A DNA stretch of 64,000 nucleotides from Bacteroides sp. (GCA_022648295.1 JALCME010000022.1:1-64000); one strand, 5' to 3'. Positions 44,269 through 53,583 are shown, numbered from the stretch's first letter. Notes: generated from the sequence alone by a model not told the origin. Numbers and translations: made by a program.

Positions 44269-44838
44269 TTATTTAATGATTTCTATCTTCTTCAACCATT
44301 TGACTATCTCCTGCTTGGTATCGGCGTCTGTAACTTCATTTCCGCGAATAGGTAACCCTTCTGTAATTTTTGAATCTGGACATAACTTATTTATGTACTC
44401 CATACTATGTCCCATACGGCCACCTCCATGAGTCATAAACGGAACAATGATCTTCCCTTTTAAATCTACCTTCGACAGGAAACTTGCCACGGGAGGAGCA
44501 ATAGTACTCCACCAGTTGGGAGAGCCAATGATAATTATATTATAGCTATCTATATTCTTGGGCATTGCTTTTAATGCCGGTTTATAGAACGCTTTTGTTT
44601 CTGTCTTCGCTTGATCTAATAGTGTCTTATAATCAGACGGGTATGCCTCTAACGGCTGAATCTCAAAAATATCACCACCTGTCACTTCTTTAATCTGATT
44701 AGCCATATTCCTTGTATTTCCACTGTGTGAAAAATAAGCTACTAAGATTTTTCCACTCTTTTTGCTACTTTGTGCGGATGTTTGTATGATTGTCAAAAAA
44801 AGTGCCATTATTGTCCATAGCCAGATTTTTGTTTTCAT
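44269..44838 (-). CDS. Exported flavodoxin
   Basis: The 189 residues include a signal peptide (1-22, MALFLTIIQTSAQ) and a flavodoxin domain with the FMN phosphate loop FSHSGNTRN near 37-45. GSPNWWSTIAPPVASFL lies near 104-120 and THGGGRMGHSM near 136-146. This class (Flavodoxin_4 type) is close to NAD(P)H-linked quinone reductases. Export of a flavodoxin is unusual; it would fit with an exported redox chain. It starts the operon that runs to the aldo/keto reductase. The AraC gene is divergent from it. Confidence 0.88.
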   Translation of the reverse strand: MKTKIWLWTIMALFLTIIQTSAQSSKKSGKILVAYFSHSGNTRNMANQIKEVTGGDIFEIQPLEAYPSDYKTLLDQAKTETKAFYKPALKAMPKNIDSYNIIIIGSPNWWSTIAPPVASFLSKVDLKGKIIVPFMTHGGGRMGHSMEYINKLCPDSKITEGLPIRGNEVTDADTKQEIVKWLKKIEIIK

Positions 44839-44881
44839 ATCACTTGTTTGTTTTAAATGTTATTGTGTTTTCTTGTCATTT

Positions 44882-45020
44882 TTCCGATTCCAATATAATA
44901 GTGCATAAATATACTTCTTTTTATTTAACTGATAGATAATTTATAAAGAATTATATTGGCGTTTACAAAAATATTCCGATTCTTATACACCGTATTTATA
45001 TATTTTACGGATTCTATTAC
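44882..45020. promoter_or_regulatory. Divergent promoter region with repeated CGATTC/CGGATTC sites
   Basis: TTCCGATTCC (44882), TTCCGATTCTTATAC (44974) and TACGGATTCTATTAC (45006) are related sequences in the gap between the flavodoxin operon and the AraC gene. AraC-type proteins bind such direct repeats. The match is short, so this is tentative. Confidence 0.35.
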
Positions 45021-45070
45021 CATTATTACTTATTTATCATTAGGTACATATCATTTATTTTATTAATTCA

Positions 45071-45078
45071 TATATTTG
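45071..45078 (+). promoter_or_regulatory. -7 box of the AraC gene
   Basis: TATATTTG matches TAnnTTTG, 24 bases before the ATG at 45103. The -33 box is not clear. Confidence 0.5.
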
Positions 45079-45102
45079 TATCCGATCTTAAATGAATGAG
45101 TT

Positions 45103-46014
45103 ATGGATGATATTTTGAGGCTGGAACATATTTATCAATACAATGAATGGTTGGGATATGATACGTTGCACCCACTCGTGAGTATTGTTGATTTTTCAAA
45201 ATGTAAGCGGGTTGAGCATAGACGGCAATATTACGGCTTCTATGCTATTTTCCTGAAGGATGTCAAGTGCGGGGATATTCACTATGGACGTCAGTACTAT
45301 GATTATCAGGAAGGTACTCTCGTTTTTTTGGCACCGGGGCAGATTATTGAAATAAGTGGTAATCAAGGCAGTCAGGACAATACCTTTCAACCTAAGGGAC
45401 AAGCACTGGTCTTTCACCCTGACTTGATAAAAGGCACGCCATTAGCCCGCAGTATGAAGGATTATACCTTTTTCTCATACGAATCTAATGAAGCGTTACA
45501 TTTGTCGGAACAGGAACGTCACGTCATATTGGACTGTTTCAGAAATATTGAAGCAGAATTAAGTCATGGGATAGATAAGCATAGTAAAATGCTGATTGCG
45601 TCAAATATTGAATTATTACTAAATTACTGTCTACGCTTTTATGACCGACAATTCATTACGCGGGAGAATGTGAATATAGATATTCTTTCCAAGTTTGAAC
45701 ACTTGGTTAATGATTATTATCAATCGGATAAACCATTGATAAATGGCTTATTGACGGTGAGCTATTGCGCAGATCAATTACATCTTTCAGCCAATTATTT
45801 TGGTGATTTAATAAAGAAAGAGACGGGAAAGAATGCACAGGAATACATTCAGGGCAAGCTGATGGATGTTGCCAAAGAAAAGATTTTTGATACCAGCAAA
45901 ACCATTAGCGAAATAGCTTATGAACTCGGATTTCAGTATCCACAACATTTCACACGCTTATTTAAAAGATATGTAGGAAACACACCAACCGCTTATAGAC
46001 ATTATAAGGTATAG
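45103..46014 (+). CDS. AraC-family transcriptional regulator
   Basis: The 303-residue protein has an N-terminal cupin-like sensing part (about 20-160, with YGFYAIFLKDVKCGDIHYG and DYQEGTLVFLAPGQIIEI). Two helix-turn-helix units follow at the C-terminus (about 205-303: LTVSYCADQLHLSANYFGDL and ISEIAYELGFQYPQHFTRLF). It stands divergent to the flavodoxin-polyferredoxin-reductase operon, so it most likely controls that operon. The signal may be a reactive carbonyl, by analogy with YqhC. Confidence 0.92.
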   Translation: MDDILRLEHIYQYNEWLGYDTLHPLVSIVDFSKCKRVEHRRQYYGFYAIFLKDVKCGDIHYGRQYYDYQEGTLVFLAPGQIIEISGNQGSQDNTFQPKGQALVFHPDLIKGTPLARSMKDYTFFSYESNEALHLSEQERHVILDCFRNIEAELSHGIDKHSKMLIASNIELLLNYCLRFYDRQFITRENVNIDILSKFEHLVNDYYQSDKPLINGLLTVSYCADQLHLSANYFGDLIKKETGKNAQEYIQGKLMDVAKEKIFDTSKTISEIAYELGFQYPQHFTRLFKRYVGNTPTAYRHYKV

Positions 46015-46086
46015 AGGTTAACATCTCTCAACCCTTAAAAAAGCATAATATTCTAAATCCGGCCTTATTCACTTTGTATAATCTTC

Positions 46087-46094
46087 TACATTTG
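46087..46094 (+). promoter_or_regulatory. -7 box before the DUF6090-like gene
   Basis: TACATTTG matches TAnnTTTG, about 67 bases before the start at 46161. Confidence 0.45.
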
Positions 46095-46160
46095 CATAGT
46101 GAATAAGGTATTGCTTTGGTAGTAAATATGCCACTCAAGCAGGGATAAAAATCAGATATT

Positions 46161-46718
46161 ATGAATGGTAAAGAGTATTTTAAGGAACTTAGCATTGTTA
46201 TTTTAGGTATTCTCATTGCTTTCTGGATCAATAATATTGGTGCTGGTCAAAAAGAAAAAGCTACTCAGAAGCAAGTACTAAATACTATTCTTAGTGAGCT
46301 TAAAGAAAATAAGGAAAATATTAAGGAATCTATAGCTAATTTAGATTCTCTGCAAAGTGCTTTCGTTCAGATACAGGAAACAAAAAACAATATAAAGCAT
46401 TCGGCAAATATTACGATTAAGTATACAGGTTCAGATTTGAAAAATGTGGGCTACGAAATTGCTAAATATACCGGAATACTAAAAGATTTAGATCCCGGAC
46501 TAATGTCCAAAATCGTTGAATGCTATAAATATCAAGACTCGCTTAATGAATTGGAATCCTCAATGAGAAACGGTATATTCGGATTCTTTAAAGATAAAGG
46601 TGAAGATAATATTAATTATCTGGTTCTTCAGATTTCAATTTTAACGGAGAATTTTAAAAGACTTGAAACCGAACAAGACATCTTGATTGAGGACTTAACA
46701 AAGTATCTTGCTTCATGA
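46161..46718 (+). CDS. Membrane-anchored coiled-coil protein (DUF6090-like)
   Basis: The 185 residues have one membrane helix near the start (about 8-27, LSIVILGILIAFWINNIG). A long helical part follows (NTILSELKENKENIKES; SILTENFKRLETEQDIL). The pattern of a single helix followed by NTILSELKENKENI resembles DUF6090 proteins of Bacteroidetes. No function is known. Its stop overlaps the start of the next small membrane protein by 4 bases, so the two are coupled. Confidence 0.75.
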   Translation: MNGKEYFKELSIVILGILIAFWINNIGAGQKEKATQKQVLNTILSELKENKENIKESIANLDSLQSAFVQIQETKNNIKHSANITIKYTGSDLKNVGYEIAKYTGILKDLDPGLMSKIVECYKYQDSLNELESSMRNGIFGFFKDKGEDNINYLVLQISILTENFKRLETEQDILIEDLTKYLAS

Positions 46719-46981
46719 ATCGAAAGAAAATTGTTTGGATATTGCTTATAATCAACACTTTGTTGATCTTCTTGCACCTATTTCCCATTCCTTTTATTTA
46801 TGATGCCTTCTGGGCATTAGCAAGCCGTAAAGAAGGAACTATCGGAATCATAGGAGGAGCTGATGGCCCGACAGCTATCTTCGTTTCTTCAGATATTAGC
46901 TGGTATTTCATGGCAATTGCCATACTCGAAGTTTTCCTTATCATATACTTACTTTTCTCCCGCTTCAGGAAAGGGGAATAA
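46715..46981 (+). CDS. Small membrane protein with the decarboxylase beta-subunit motif GIIGGADGPTAIF
   Basis: The 88 residues form two membrane helices (about 5-30 and 60-82). Between them is GTIGIIGGADGPTAIFVSS (about 41-59). That motif is the signature of the sodium-pumping decarboxylase beta subunit (OadB/GcdB family, normally over 350 residues). The rest of that protein is missing, so this is not a pump subunit. Short proteins carrying the motif exist in other bacteria, but I know of no function. It overlaps the DUF6090-like gene upstream by ATGA. Confidence 0.75.
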   Translation: MNRKKIVWILLIINTLLIFLHLFPIPFIYDAFWALASRKEGTIGIIGGADGPTAIFVSSDISWYFMAIAILEVFLIIYLLFSRFRKGE

Positions 46982-46987
46982 TGTGAT

Positions 46988-47854
46988 CTAATCTTTACGA
47001 TATAGATTAGGGGACATGCCAACTTCTCTCTTAAAATATTTGCCAAAGAAAGATTGGGATGGAAAGTTCAATTCATCACTGATCTGTTGTACAGTTAGAT
47101 CCGTGGATTTTAGTAGTAACTTTGCTTCTAAAATAACATAATCATTAATCCAGCGTCCTGCAGATTTGCCACTGCCGTTTTTTACAACTTCAGATAAATA
47201 TTTAGGCGTATAACACATCCTGTCGGCATAGAAGCTTATGCTTCGTTCCTGCTTGTAATATTTCTGCACTAATTTTATAAAATCATCTATAATGATGTCT
47301 CTTCTTGTCTTTAAGTTTTGCCCCAATGATTTGTGCAGGTAGTATCCAAATCCATAAAAGAGCGCAATGATAAGATGTTTGACGATTGCTTTGCGGTTAA
47401 ATCCTTCGTCGTTGTTCTGTAATACGCCTTGTATCATTTTATAAAAATTGAGAAAAGCATCAAGCTCTTTCTCTTGAAGCATGAAACATGGAGCCCTCCG
47501 TATTGAAATGAATACAGGCAAAGAATCGGGAATATCAATTTTCTTAGTTAGCTCTTTACCCATTATAACAAATACACCCTGAAAATCCTCACTAAAGCCT
47601 TCATATTGGAATGGTTGATGAGGTAAGAGTATAAGCATACTGGATGCTTTTGCGCAAATAGATACTAAATTAATTTGAATCCTGAATTCCCCCTGCATGC
47701 AGATGTAAGCTATGACACCCTCGTTTTCATTCTGAGATCCTATCAAAGGTATAATACTTGGATCATCTGTTAGATATATTTCATCATGAATATAATCTAC
47801 ATTAGGCCGTTTCTCTAATTCTGAAAACCATTTGGTAGTATCCATATCTGCCAT
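46988..47854 (-). CDS. AraC-family transcriptional regulator
   Basis: The 288-residue protein has an N-terminal cupin-like region (about 20-150) and a C-terminal double helix-turn-helix (about 190-288: ISFYADRMCYTPKYLSEVVK, then VQQISDELNFPSQSFFGKYF). It ends 7 bases from the small membrane gene on the other strand, so the two converge. A second ATG lies three codons inside; the -7 box at 47869-47876 would give an 8-base leader to the first or 17 to the second, and either is possible. Its targets are not clear; the neighbouring ACR3 gene is divergent and could be one. Confidence 0.9.
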   Translation of the reverse strand: MADMDTTKWFSELEKRPNVDYIHDEIYLTDDPSIIPLIGSQNENEGVIAYICMQGEFRIQINLVSICAKASSMLILLPHQPFQYEGFSEDFQGVFVIMGKELTKKIDIPDSLPVFISIRRAPCFMLQEKELDAFLNFYKMIQGVLQNNDEGFNRKAIVKHLIIALFYGFGYYLHKSLGQNLKTRRDIIIDDFIKLVQKYYKQERSISFYADRMCYTPKYLSEVVKNGSGKSAGRWINDYVILEAKLLLKSTDLTVQQISDELNFPSQSFFGKYFKREVGMSPNLYRKD

Positions 47855-47868
47855 TTACATTTTATCTA

Positions 47869-47876
47869 CAAATATA
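47869..47876 (-). promoter_or_regulatory. -7 box of the AraC gene at 46988
   Basis: The minus strand reads TATATTTG, a match to TAnnTTTG, 15 bases before the ATG. Confidence 0.5.
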
Positions 47877-48024
47877 CATCAAATTCTATTCATTTAGAAA
47901 TAATAACAAGGATATAAATAATTGTACTTACTTTTCAAAACGATGTATTGGCTTCCTATCTGTTATGAGAAAGGGGAGGTGACATGCCGTATATAAATAA
48001 ATGCAGCAAAAAGTAATCGTTTTA

Positions 48025-48061
48025 TTTGGGCATTTAAGAATAGGTTCGTAATTTTGCGAAC
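48025..48061 (+). promoter_or_regulatory. Promoter and operator-like repeat of the ACR3 gene
   Basis: TTTG (48025-48028) and TAATTTTG (48049-48056) are 20 bases apart. GTTCG (48044-48048) and CGAAC (48057-48061) form an inverted repeat that brackets the -7 box, and another CGAAC follows. The transcript would have a leader of about 170 bases. Confidence 0.5.
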
Positions 48062-48232
48062 AACGAACAATAAAGTTACTTCTTTAATAAATGGGTGTTC
48101 AAAGTGGTTATTATCTAAGTAGCTGTTTTACAGCATTTAGGTACCAGTTTTATTTGGCGAGAAGCAAGAGTCACAGGGTCCGGACATCATATTAACGAGT
48201 TGAAATTACAATAAAATAAAGGAGTTACTGTT
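48062..48232 (+). other. Long leader of the ACR3 gene
   Basis: The leader has no conserved RNA fold that I recognise. It contains a 34-codon open frame (48091-48195) with no sign of coding. The rest of the 378-base gap (47855-48024) holds the AraC promoter and AT-rich DNA. Confidence 0.35.
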
Positions 48233-49279
48233 ATGGAAAAGAAGCAAGGAATAGGATTTTTTGAAAAATATCTGACTATATGGGTGGCATTGTGCATTGT
48301 TACCGGAATTGCTATTGGGCAATGGCTTCCGGTAGTGCCCCGAACATTAAGCAAATTTGAGTATGCCAATGTGTCCATACCCGTGGCTATCCTCATCTGG
48401 CTAATGATTTATCCCATGATGTTGAAAGTGGATTTTCAAAGCGTAAAAAATATAGGGAAACGTCCTCAAGGGATTATTGTTACCTGCGTTACCAACTGGC
48501 TTATAAAGCCTTTTACTATGTTCGGAATAGCCTTTCTGTTTTTCTTCGTTATTTTTAAAACTTTGATACCAGCCGAATTAGCTGAAGAATATTTGGCAGG
48601 GGCGGTGTTATTGGGAGCTGCTCCATGCACGGCAATGGTATTTGTATGGAGTTATTTGACCAATGGAGATGCAGCCTATACATTGGTGCAAGTGGCTGTC
48701 AATGATTTAATCATTCTGGTTGCTTTTGCTCCAATTGTAGCGTTCTTATTGGGAGTCGGTGGCGTTACTATTCCATGGAATACGCTACTGTTATCGGTTG
48801 TTTTATTTGTCGTTATTCCACTTTCTGCCGGGATCATAACCCGTGTCACGGTTATCCGACGTAAAGGTGTAGAATACTTCACTAATATCTTCGTTAAAAA
48901 GTTCAGTAATTATACAACTGGTGGTTTGCTATTAACTCTTATCATTCTATTTTCTTTTCAGGGAGAAACCATTTTAAACAATCCCCTGCATATTATATTA
49001 ATTGCTATCCCACTTATTTTGCAGACTGTTCTGATCTTTTTTGTAGCTTATGGTTGGGCCAAATGGTGGAAATTACCCCACAATATTGCTGCACCTGCCG
49101 GAATGATAGGAGCAAGTAATTTCTTTGAGTTGGCCGTAGCTGTTGCCATTTCCCTTTTCGGTTTGCAATCCGGTGCCGCATTAGCTACGGTTGTCGGTGT
49201 ATTAGTCGAAGTTCCGGTTATGCTGATGTTGGTAAAAATAGCCAATCGTACGCAAAAATGGTTCCCAAAGGCTGAATAG
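48233..49279 (+). CDS. acr3: Arsenite efflux transporter, ACR3 family
   Basis: The 348 residues form ten predicted membrane helices. The family's essential Cys is Cys132 in GAAPCTAMVFVWS (helix 4), followed by NGDAAYTLVQVAVNDLIIL. The C-terminal half has the conserved NFFELAVAVAISLFG. It pumps arsenite, and perhaps antimonite, out of the cell. It is a lone transporter: no arsR, arsD or arsC lies beside it. It is followed by a Crp/Fnr gene after 75 bases, which has its own -7 box. Confidence 0.93.
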   Translation: MEKKQGIGFFEKYLTIWVALCIVTGIAIGQWLPVVPRTLSKFEYANVSIPVAILIWLMIYPMMLKVDFQSVKNIGKRPQGIIVTCVTNWLIKPFTMFGIAFLFFFVIFKTLIPAELAEEYLAGAVLLGAAPCTAMVFVWSYLTNGDAAYTLVQVAVNDLIILVAFAPIVAFLLGVGGVTIPWNTLLLSVVLFVVIPLSAGIITRVTVIRRKGVEYFTNIFVKKFSNYTTGGLLLTLIILFSFQGETILNNPLHIILIAIPLILQTVLIFFVAYGWAKWWKLPHNIAAPAGMIGASNFFELAVAVAISLFGLQSGAALATVVGVLVEVPVMLMLVKIANRTQKWFPKAE

Positions 49280-49315
49280 CCATACAAATGGACTTCCGGC
49301 GTATATTAATTCTAT

Positions 49316-49323
49316 TATGTTTG
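49316..49323 (+). promoter_or_regulatory. -7 box of the Crp/Fnr gene
   Basis: TATGTTTG matches TAnnTTTG, 31 bases before the ATG at 49355. Confidence 0.5.
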
Positions 49324-49354
49324 CTACTTTTATAGTCTGTATTGAAAGGGAACA

Positions 49355-49927
49355 ATGGACGACTTAGAATTATTTAGAAATATCATTAATCAAAAGATTA
49401 ATCTTTCGGATTCAGAAGCCGAAATAATTGTTAGCACATTAAAACATAAAAGTTATAAATCAAATACCCTCCTGCTGAGTAGTGGAGAGACTTGTAAATA
49501 CATTTATTTTGTTCTTAAAGGTTGCGTACGTACTTATTATATTTCATCCAAAGGTGATGAGAGAACAAGGCGCATATCTTTTGAAGGTCAACTAAATACG
49601 GTCTTTACCAGCTTTGTAGCACAGGCTCCAAGTTCTGAATTGATGGAAACTCTTGAAGACTCGGATATATTGCTCATGGGGTATCATGATTTTTATAGTT
49701 TGGTGGATCAGATCCCGGCATGGGAAACTTTTTATCGAAAAAACCTGGAAGAGGCTTTTATATATCAGAATATCAAGATAAAGAGTCTTATGACGTTATC
49801 AGCCGGGCAACGCTACCAAATGGTACTAACAGAGACTCCCCATTACTTGCAACGGTTATCCAATCGAGTCTTATCCACTTACCTTAATATTTCACAAGAA
49901 ACTCTTAGCCGTTTGAAGTCAAAATAG
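49355..49927 (+). CDS. Crp/Fnr-family transcriptional regulator
   Basis: The 190-residue protein has an N-terminal cyclic-nucleotide-like beta barrel (about 20-115, with LLLSSGETCKYIYFVLKGCV) and a C-terminal helix-turn-helix (about 160-190) ending in ISQETLSRLKSK. The recognition helix has the E-x-x-S-R pattern of Fnr, which reads TTGAT half sites. No Fe-S Cys cluster is present, so it does not sense oxygen as Fnr does. A TTGAC-N4-ATCAA site lies just after its stop, in front of the hydrolase gene. Confidence 0.9.
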   Translation: MDDLELFRNIINQKINLSDSEAEIIVSTLKHKSYKSNTLLLSSGETCKYIYFVLKGCVRTYYISSKGDERTRRISFEGQLNTVFTSFVAQAPSSELMETLEDSDILLMGYHDFYSLVDQIPAWETFYRKNLEEAFIYQNIKIKSLMTLSAGQRYQMVLTETPHYLQRLSNRVLSTYLNISQETLSRLKSK

Positions 49928-49931
49928 CATT

Positions 49932-49945
49932 TTGACTTACATCAA
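49932..49945 (+). promoter_or_regulatory. Fnr/Crp-type binding site
   Basis: TTGAC-TTAC-ATCAA matches the Fnr consensus TTGAT-N4-ATCAA with one mismatch. It lies between the Crp/Fnr gene and the hydrolase gene. The adjacent regulator has the matching recognition-helix residues. Confidence 0.55.
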
Positions 49946-49998
49946 TGCACATCATTTCTGCTTGACCTTATTTTGTGCCGAACTAATAAAAAAATATT

Positions 49999-50934
49999 AT
50001 GGCATTAAATTCAGTATGTGCAAAAATCCTGGAAACGGATTTTCACAGTTTGTATTCTTCTATGAACCTCGAACAGTTTAGAGCGTATTACTTGAAGAGC
50101 TGGGATGATTCTAAAGGTGATGTGATCGAAGTCGGCTCTGTAGTCAACCGCACTGTAAAAACTTCAATAAGAGATACCCCGGTTAGGATATACTATCCTG
50201 AAACAACCGGAGATCATCCTGCTTTTATCTGGGTACATGGAGGGGGCTTCTGCCTCGGAAGTATAGAAGTCTATGATGCCATATGCCGTTCGATAACTAA
50301 CCGCGTAAATTGCATGGTTCTATCTATTGATTACGGACTTGCACCGGAACACAAATTTCCACAGCCAGTGGAAGAATGTTATCAGGTTACCAAATGGATG
50401 TTTGAGCATGCAAAGGAACTGAAAATAAATTCTGCTAAAATAGCCATTGGAGGAGACAGTGCAGGTGGCACTATCTCTGCTGTTATTTCTCAACTGTCAA
50501 GAGACAGGGGAGAGTTTAATATTGCTTATCAGGTACTTATTAATACGATGTTCGATTTACTTGGAGAGACCAAACCGTTGTCCAGAGTAGAGAATGCTAA
50601 GGGATACAGGTTGCAGACCGACGAGATTGAAGGAATACATGTTCCAATATATTTAAACGATTTAAGTGAAGCAAAAAATCCTTTAGCTTCACCGTTACTT
50701 GCAGAAAGCTTTACTGACTTACCCGATGCTTGTATCATTACATCAGAGTATGATCCGCTACGGGATGAAGGTGAAGACTATGCAAGACGGCTGGCAAAGG
50801 CTGGAGCTGATGTCTGTCTAAAGAGATATGACGGAATTATTCATGGCTTCTTCAATATGCAAAGAACTTTGCAGGAAGCACGTGACGCCCTGACTTTAGT
50901 CTGTGGAAAATTAAGTGAAGTCTTTAGCAAATAG
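49999..50934 (+). CDS. Alpha/beta hydrolase (HSL-type esterase)
   Basis: The 311-residue protein fits the hormone-sensitive-lipase family. It has the oxyanion motif HGGG at 80-83, the nucleophile Ser154 in GGDSAGG, then Asp252 (EYDPLRDEG) and His282 (IHGFF). Such enzymes cleave short acyl esters. No signal peptide is present. It is preceded by a likely Fnr-type site and followed by an amidohydrolase gene after 121 bases, which suggests a small catabolic unit. The substrate is unknown. Confidence 0.93.
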   Translation: MALNSVCAKILETDFHSLYSSMNLEQFRAYYLKSWDDSKGDVIEVGSVVNRTVKTSIRDTPVRIYYPETTGDHPAFIWVHGGGFCLGSIEVYDAICRSITNRVNCMVLSIDYGLAPEHKFPQPVEECYQVTKWMFEHAKELKINSAKIAIGGDSAGGTISAVISQLSRDRGEFNIAYQVLINTMFDLLGETKPLSRVENAKGYRLQTDEIEGIHVPIYLNDLSEAKNPLASPLLAESFTDLPDACIITSEYDPLRDEGEDYARRLAKAGADVCLKRYDGIIHGFFNMQRTLQEARDALTLVCGKLSEVFSK

Positions 50935-51055
50935 TGGGCTACAGAACTCAAATAGAACGGATAGTCTGAACTGCAATACCATTTATTTACTGTTCGAAAA
51001 CTTATATCCGAATAAAAGATAAAAATAAAATAGAAATCAGTTAACTATTGAAATA

Positions 51056-52057
51056 ATGAATACTATAACTAAAATTGATGTGCATCATCATCCTTTCCCG
51101 TTGCAATACGTACATGCGATTAAACAGGCAGGCGTTAAGAAATCCCTCGGGTTTGATTTTCCGGTATGGACGCCGGAATTTTCATTGAGGATAATGGATG
51201 AAACCGGTATAAAGATAGCGATGCTGTCAATAACAGCTCCCGGAGTCTATTCGTCTGATCCGGAAGCTCCTTTTTCTGAAACGCTCTCCAAATACCTGTC
51301 CAGGATGACCAATGAAATCATTGCAGAGACCAGAGAGCAATATCCCGAACGTTTTGGAGGCTTTGCCACTATTCCCATGCTAAATGCTGAGGATGCAATT
51401 GAAGAATTGTATTATGCGATGGACTGTCTTAAACTAGATGGCGTTTGTTTGATGACTAATTATAACGGAGTGTATCTGGGAGATACCTCGTTTGATCCTT
51501 TCTTTGAGGAATTGAATAGAAGAAAGGCGGTCGTTTATATTCATCCCTCTTCTTTGAGAAAGCATCCCGATTCCAGTCTGCAAATTCCCGATGCTTTTAT
51601 AGAAGCTCCTTTTGAGACCACCAGAGTAGCCACTAATTTTTTGTTTCAGGGTACTCTTGAGAAATATCCCGATATTAAGTATATACTTTCGCACGGGGGT
51701 GGAACTATTCCTTTTCTGGCCTGGCGTTTATCAGCAATGGCGTATAAGGGAGTGAATAAAGAGCTGGCGGATGTTTTAATGAAAGATGGAAAGCCTACTA
51801 AGGGATTGCAACTTTTAAAGAGAATGTACTATGATACTGCATTAGTATCTGGTAAAGCAGCTTTAAAAGCTTTGCAAGATTTTGTAAATCCTGAACAGTT
51901 GGTATTCGGCTCGGATTTTTATATAGCTAAAGAAGTCGCTCCCACAGTAATCAAGAATCTTACTGAGGATGGAGAGCTTTCTGAACAAGCATTCAAAGGC
52001 ATGGAATATGCTAACTGTCTGAACTTGTTTCCACAATTCAAAAAATACTATGAATAG
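51056..52057 (+). CDS. Amidohydrolase-family protein (ACMSD-like)
   Basis: The 333 residues match the amidohydrolase-2 group that includes ACMSD and other non-oxidative decarboxylases. Visible metal parts are DVHHH (8-12, HxH), the LSHGGG near 214-219 and FGSDF near 282-286. These proteins decarboxylate or hydrolyse aromatic or semialdehyde compounds with a bound metal. It stands after the esterase on the same strand, so both may handle one compound, perhaps a plant-derived ester. The reaction cannot be fixed from sequence. Confidence 0.88.
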   Translation: MNTITKIDVHHHPFPLQYVHAIKQAGVKKSLGFDFPVWTPEFSLRIMDETGIKIAMLSITAPGVYSSDPEAPFSETLSKYLSRMTNEIIAETREQYPERFGGFATIPMLNAEDAIEELYYAMDCLKLDGVCLMTNYNGVYLGDTSFDPFFEELNRRKAVVYIHPSSLRKHPDSSLQIPDAFIEAPFETTRVATNFLFQGTLEKYPDIKYILSHGGGTIPFLAWRLSAMAYKGVNKELADVLMKDGKPTKGLQLLKRMYYDTALVSGKAALKALQDFVNPEQLVFGSDFYIAKEVAPTVIKNLTEDGELSEQAFKGMEYANCLNLFPQFKKYYE

Positions 52058-52431
52058 CAAATACTGTTGATTTATTAGAAACTTTCTACAGTCGGTTTGT
52101 AGGTTACTCTCATAATAGTAGCTTGCAAACCATTTTTCATATCTGGTTATTTAGCATGGTAATACTTTCTTATTACCAACTTCGCTAATGCTTCGCTTTT
52201 CTTCGCTCCAGCTGAGGCAAACTATAGCGGAAATGGAGCGAAGAAGGTACGAAGGAGGTACGGAGATGGTTCTCTCTCATTAAAACCTCTTTGAATATCT
52301 TTCAAATGATAATTTTGAAGTAAAATAAATTTATATTTAATTATGGGCTTTTATTGCAGGTGTTCAGTGTCCCAGTATTGTTGCATGTTGATTTTTGAGT
52401 CGTTGTCATATATTTAAATCTATTTTGATTA
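52058..52431. other. Intergenic region with a hairpin, 374 bases
   Basis: TTCTTCGCTCCA (52199-52210) is exactly complementary to TGGAGCGAAGAA (52234-52245). A GGTAAT/ATTACC hairpin lies at 52158-52177. No gene is seen. It sits between convergent genes, so these may be terminator or repeat structures, though no T-run follows. Confidence 0.5.
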
Positions 52432-53454
<1,023 letters not shown>

Positions 53455-53486
53455 TTAAGTGATTAACTATCTATTTTGTTTTTCTG

Positions 53487-53517
53487 CAAAGTTAGTGCAT
53501 TATTCTGTTGGCTGCAA
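53487..53517 (-). promoter_or_regulatory. Promoter of gapA
   Basis: On the minus strand, TTG (53515-53517) and TAACTTTG (53487-53494) are 20 bases apart, about 45 bases before the gapA start. Confidence 0.65.
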
Positions 53518-53559
53518 TGACATATTATATGCAAATACTGCCATTTAGAAGAAAATGAT

Positions 53560-53567
53560 TATCTTTG
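53560..53567 (+). promoter_or_regulatory. -7 box of the GlxA-type regulator
   Basis: TATCTTTG matches TAnnTTTG, 16 bases before the ATG at 53584. Confidence 0.5.
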
Positions 53568-53583
53568 AAAAAAAATTAGAAAT

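Noticed and set aside
46715..46981. Annotation as a full oxaloacetate decarboxylase beta subunit
   Set aside because: Only one motif is present in 88 residues; the family's other membrane segments are missing.
48091..48195. 34-codon frame (starts ATG GGT GTT) in the ACR3 leader
   Set aside because: A frame of this length is expected by chance; there is no clear ribosome site and the peptide has no recognisable pattern.
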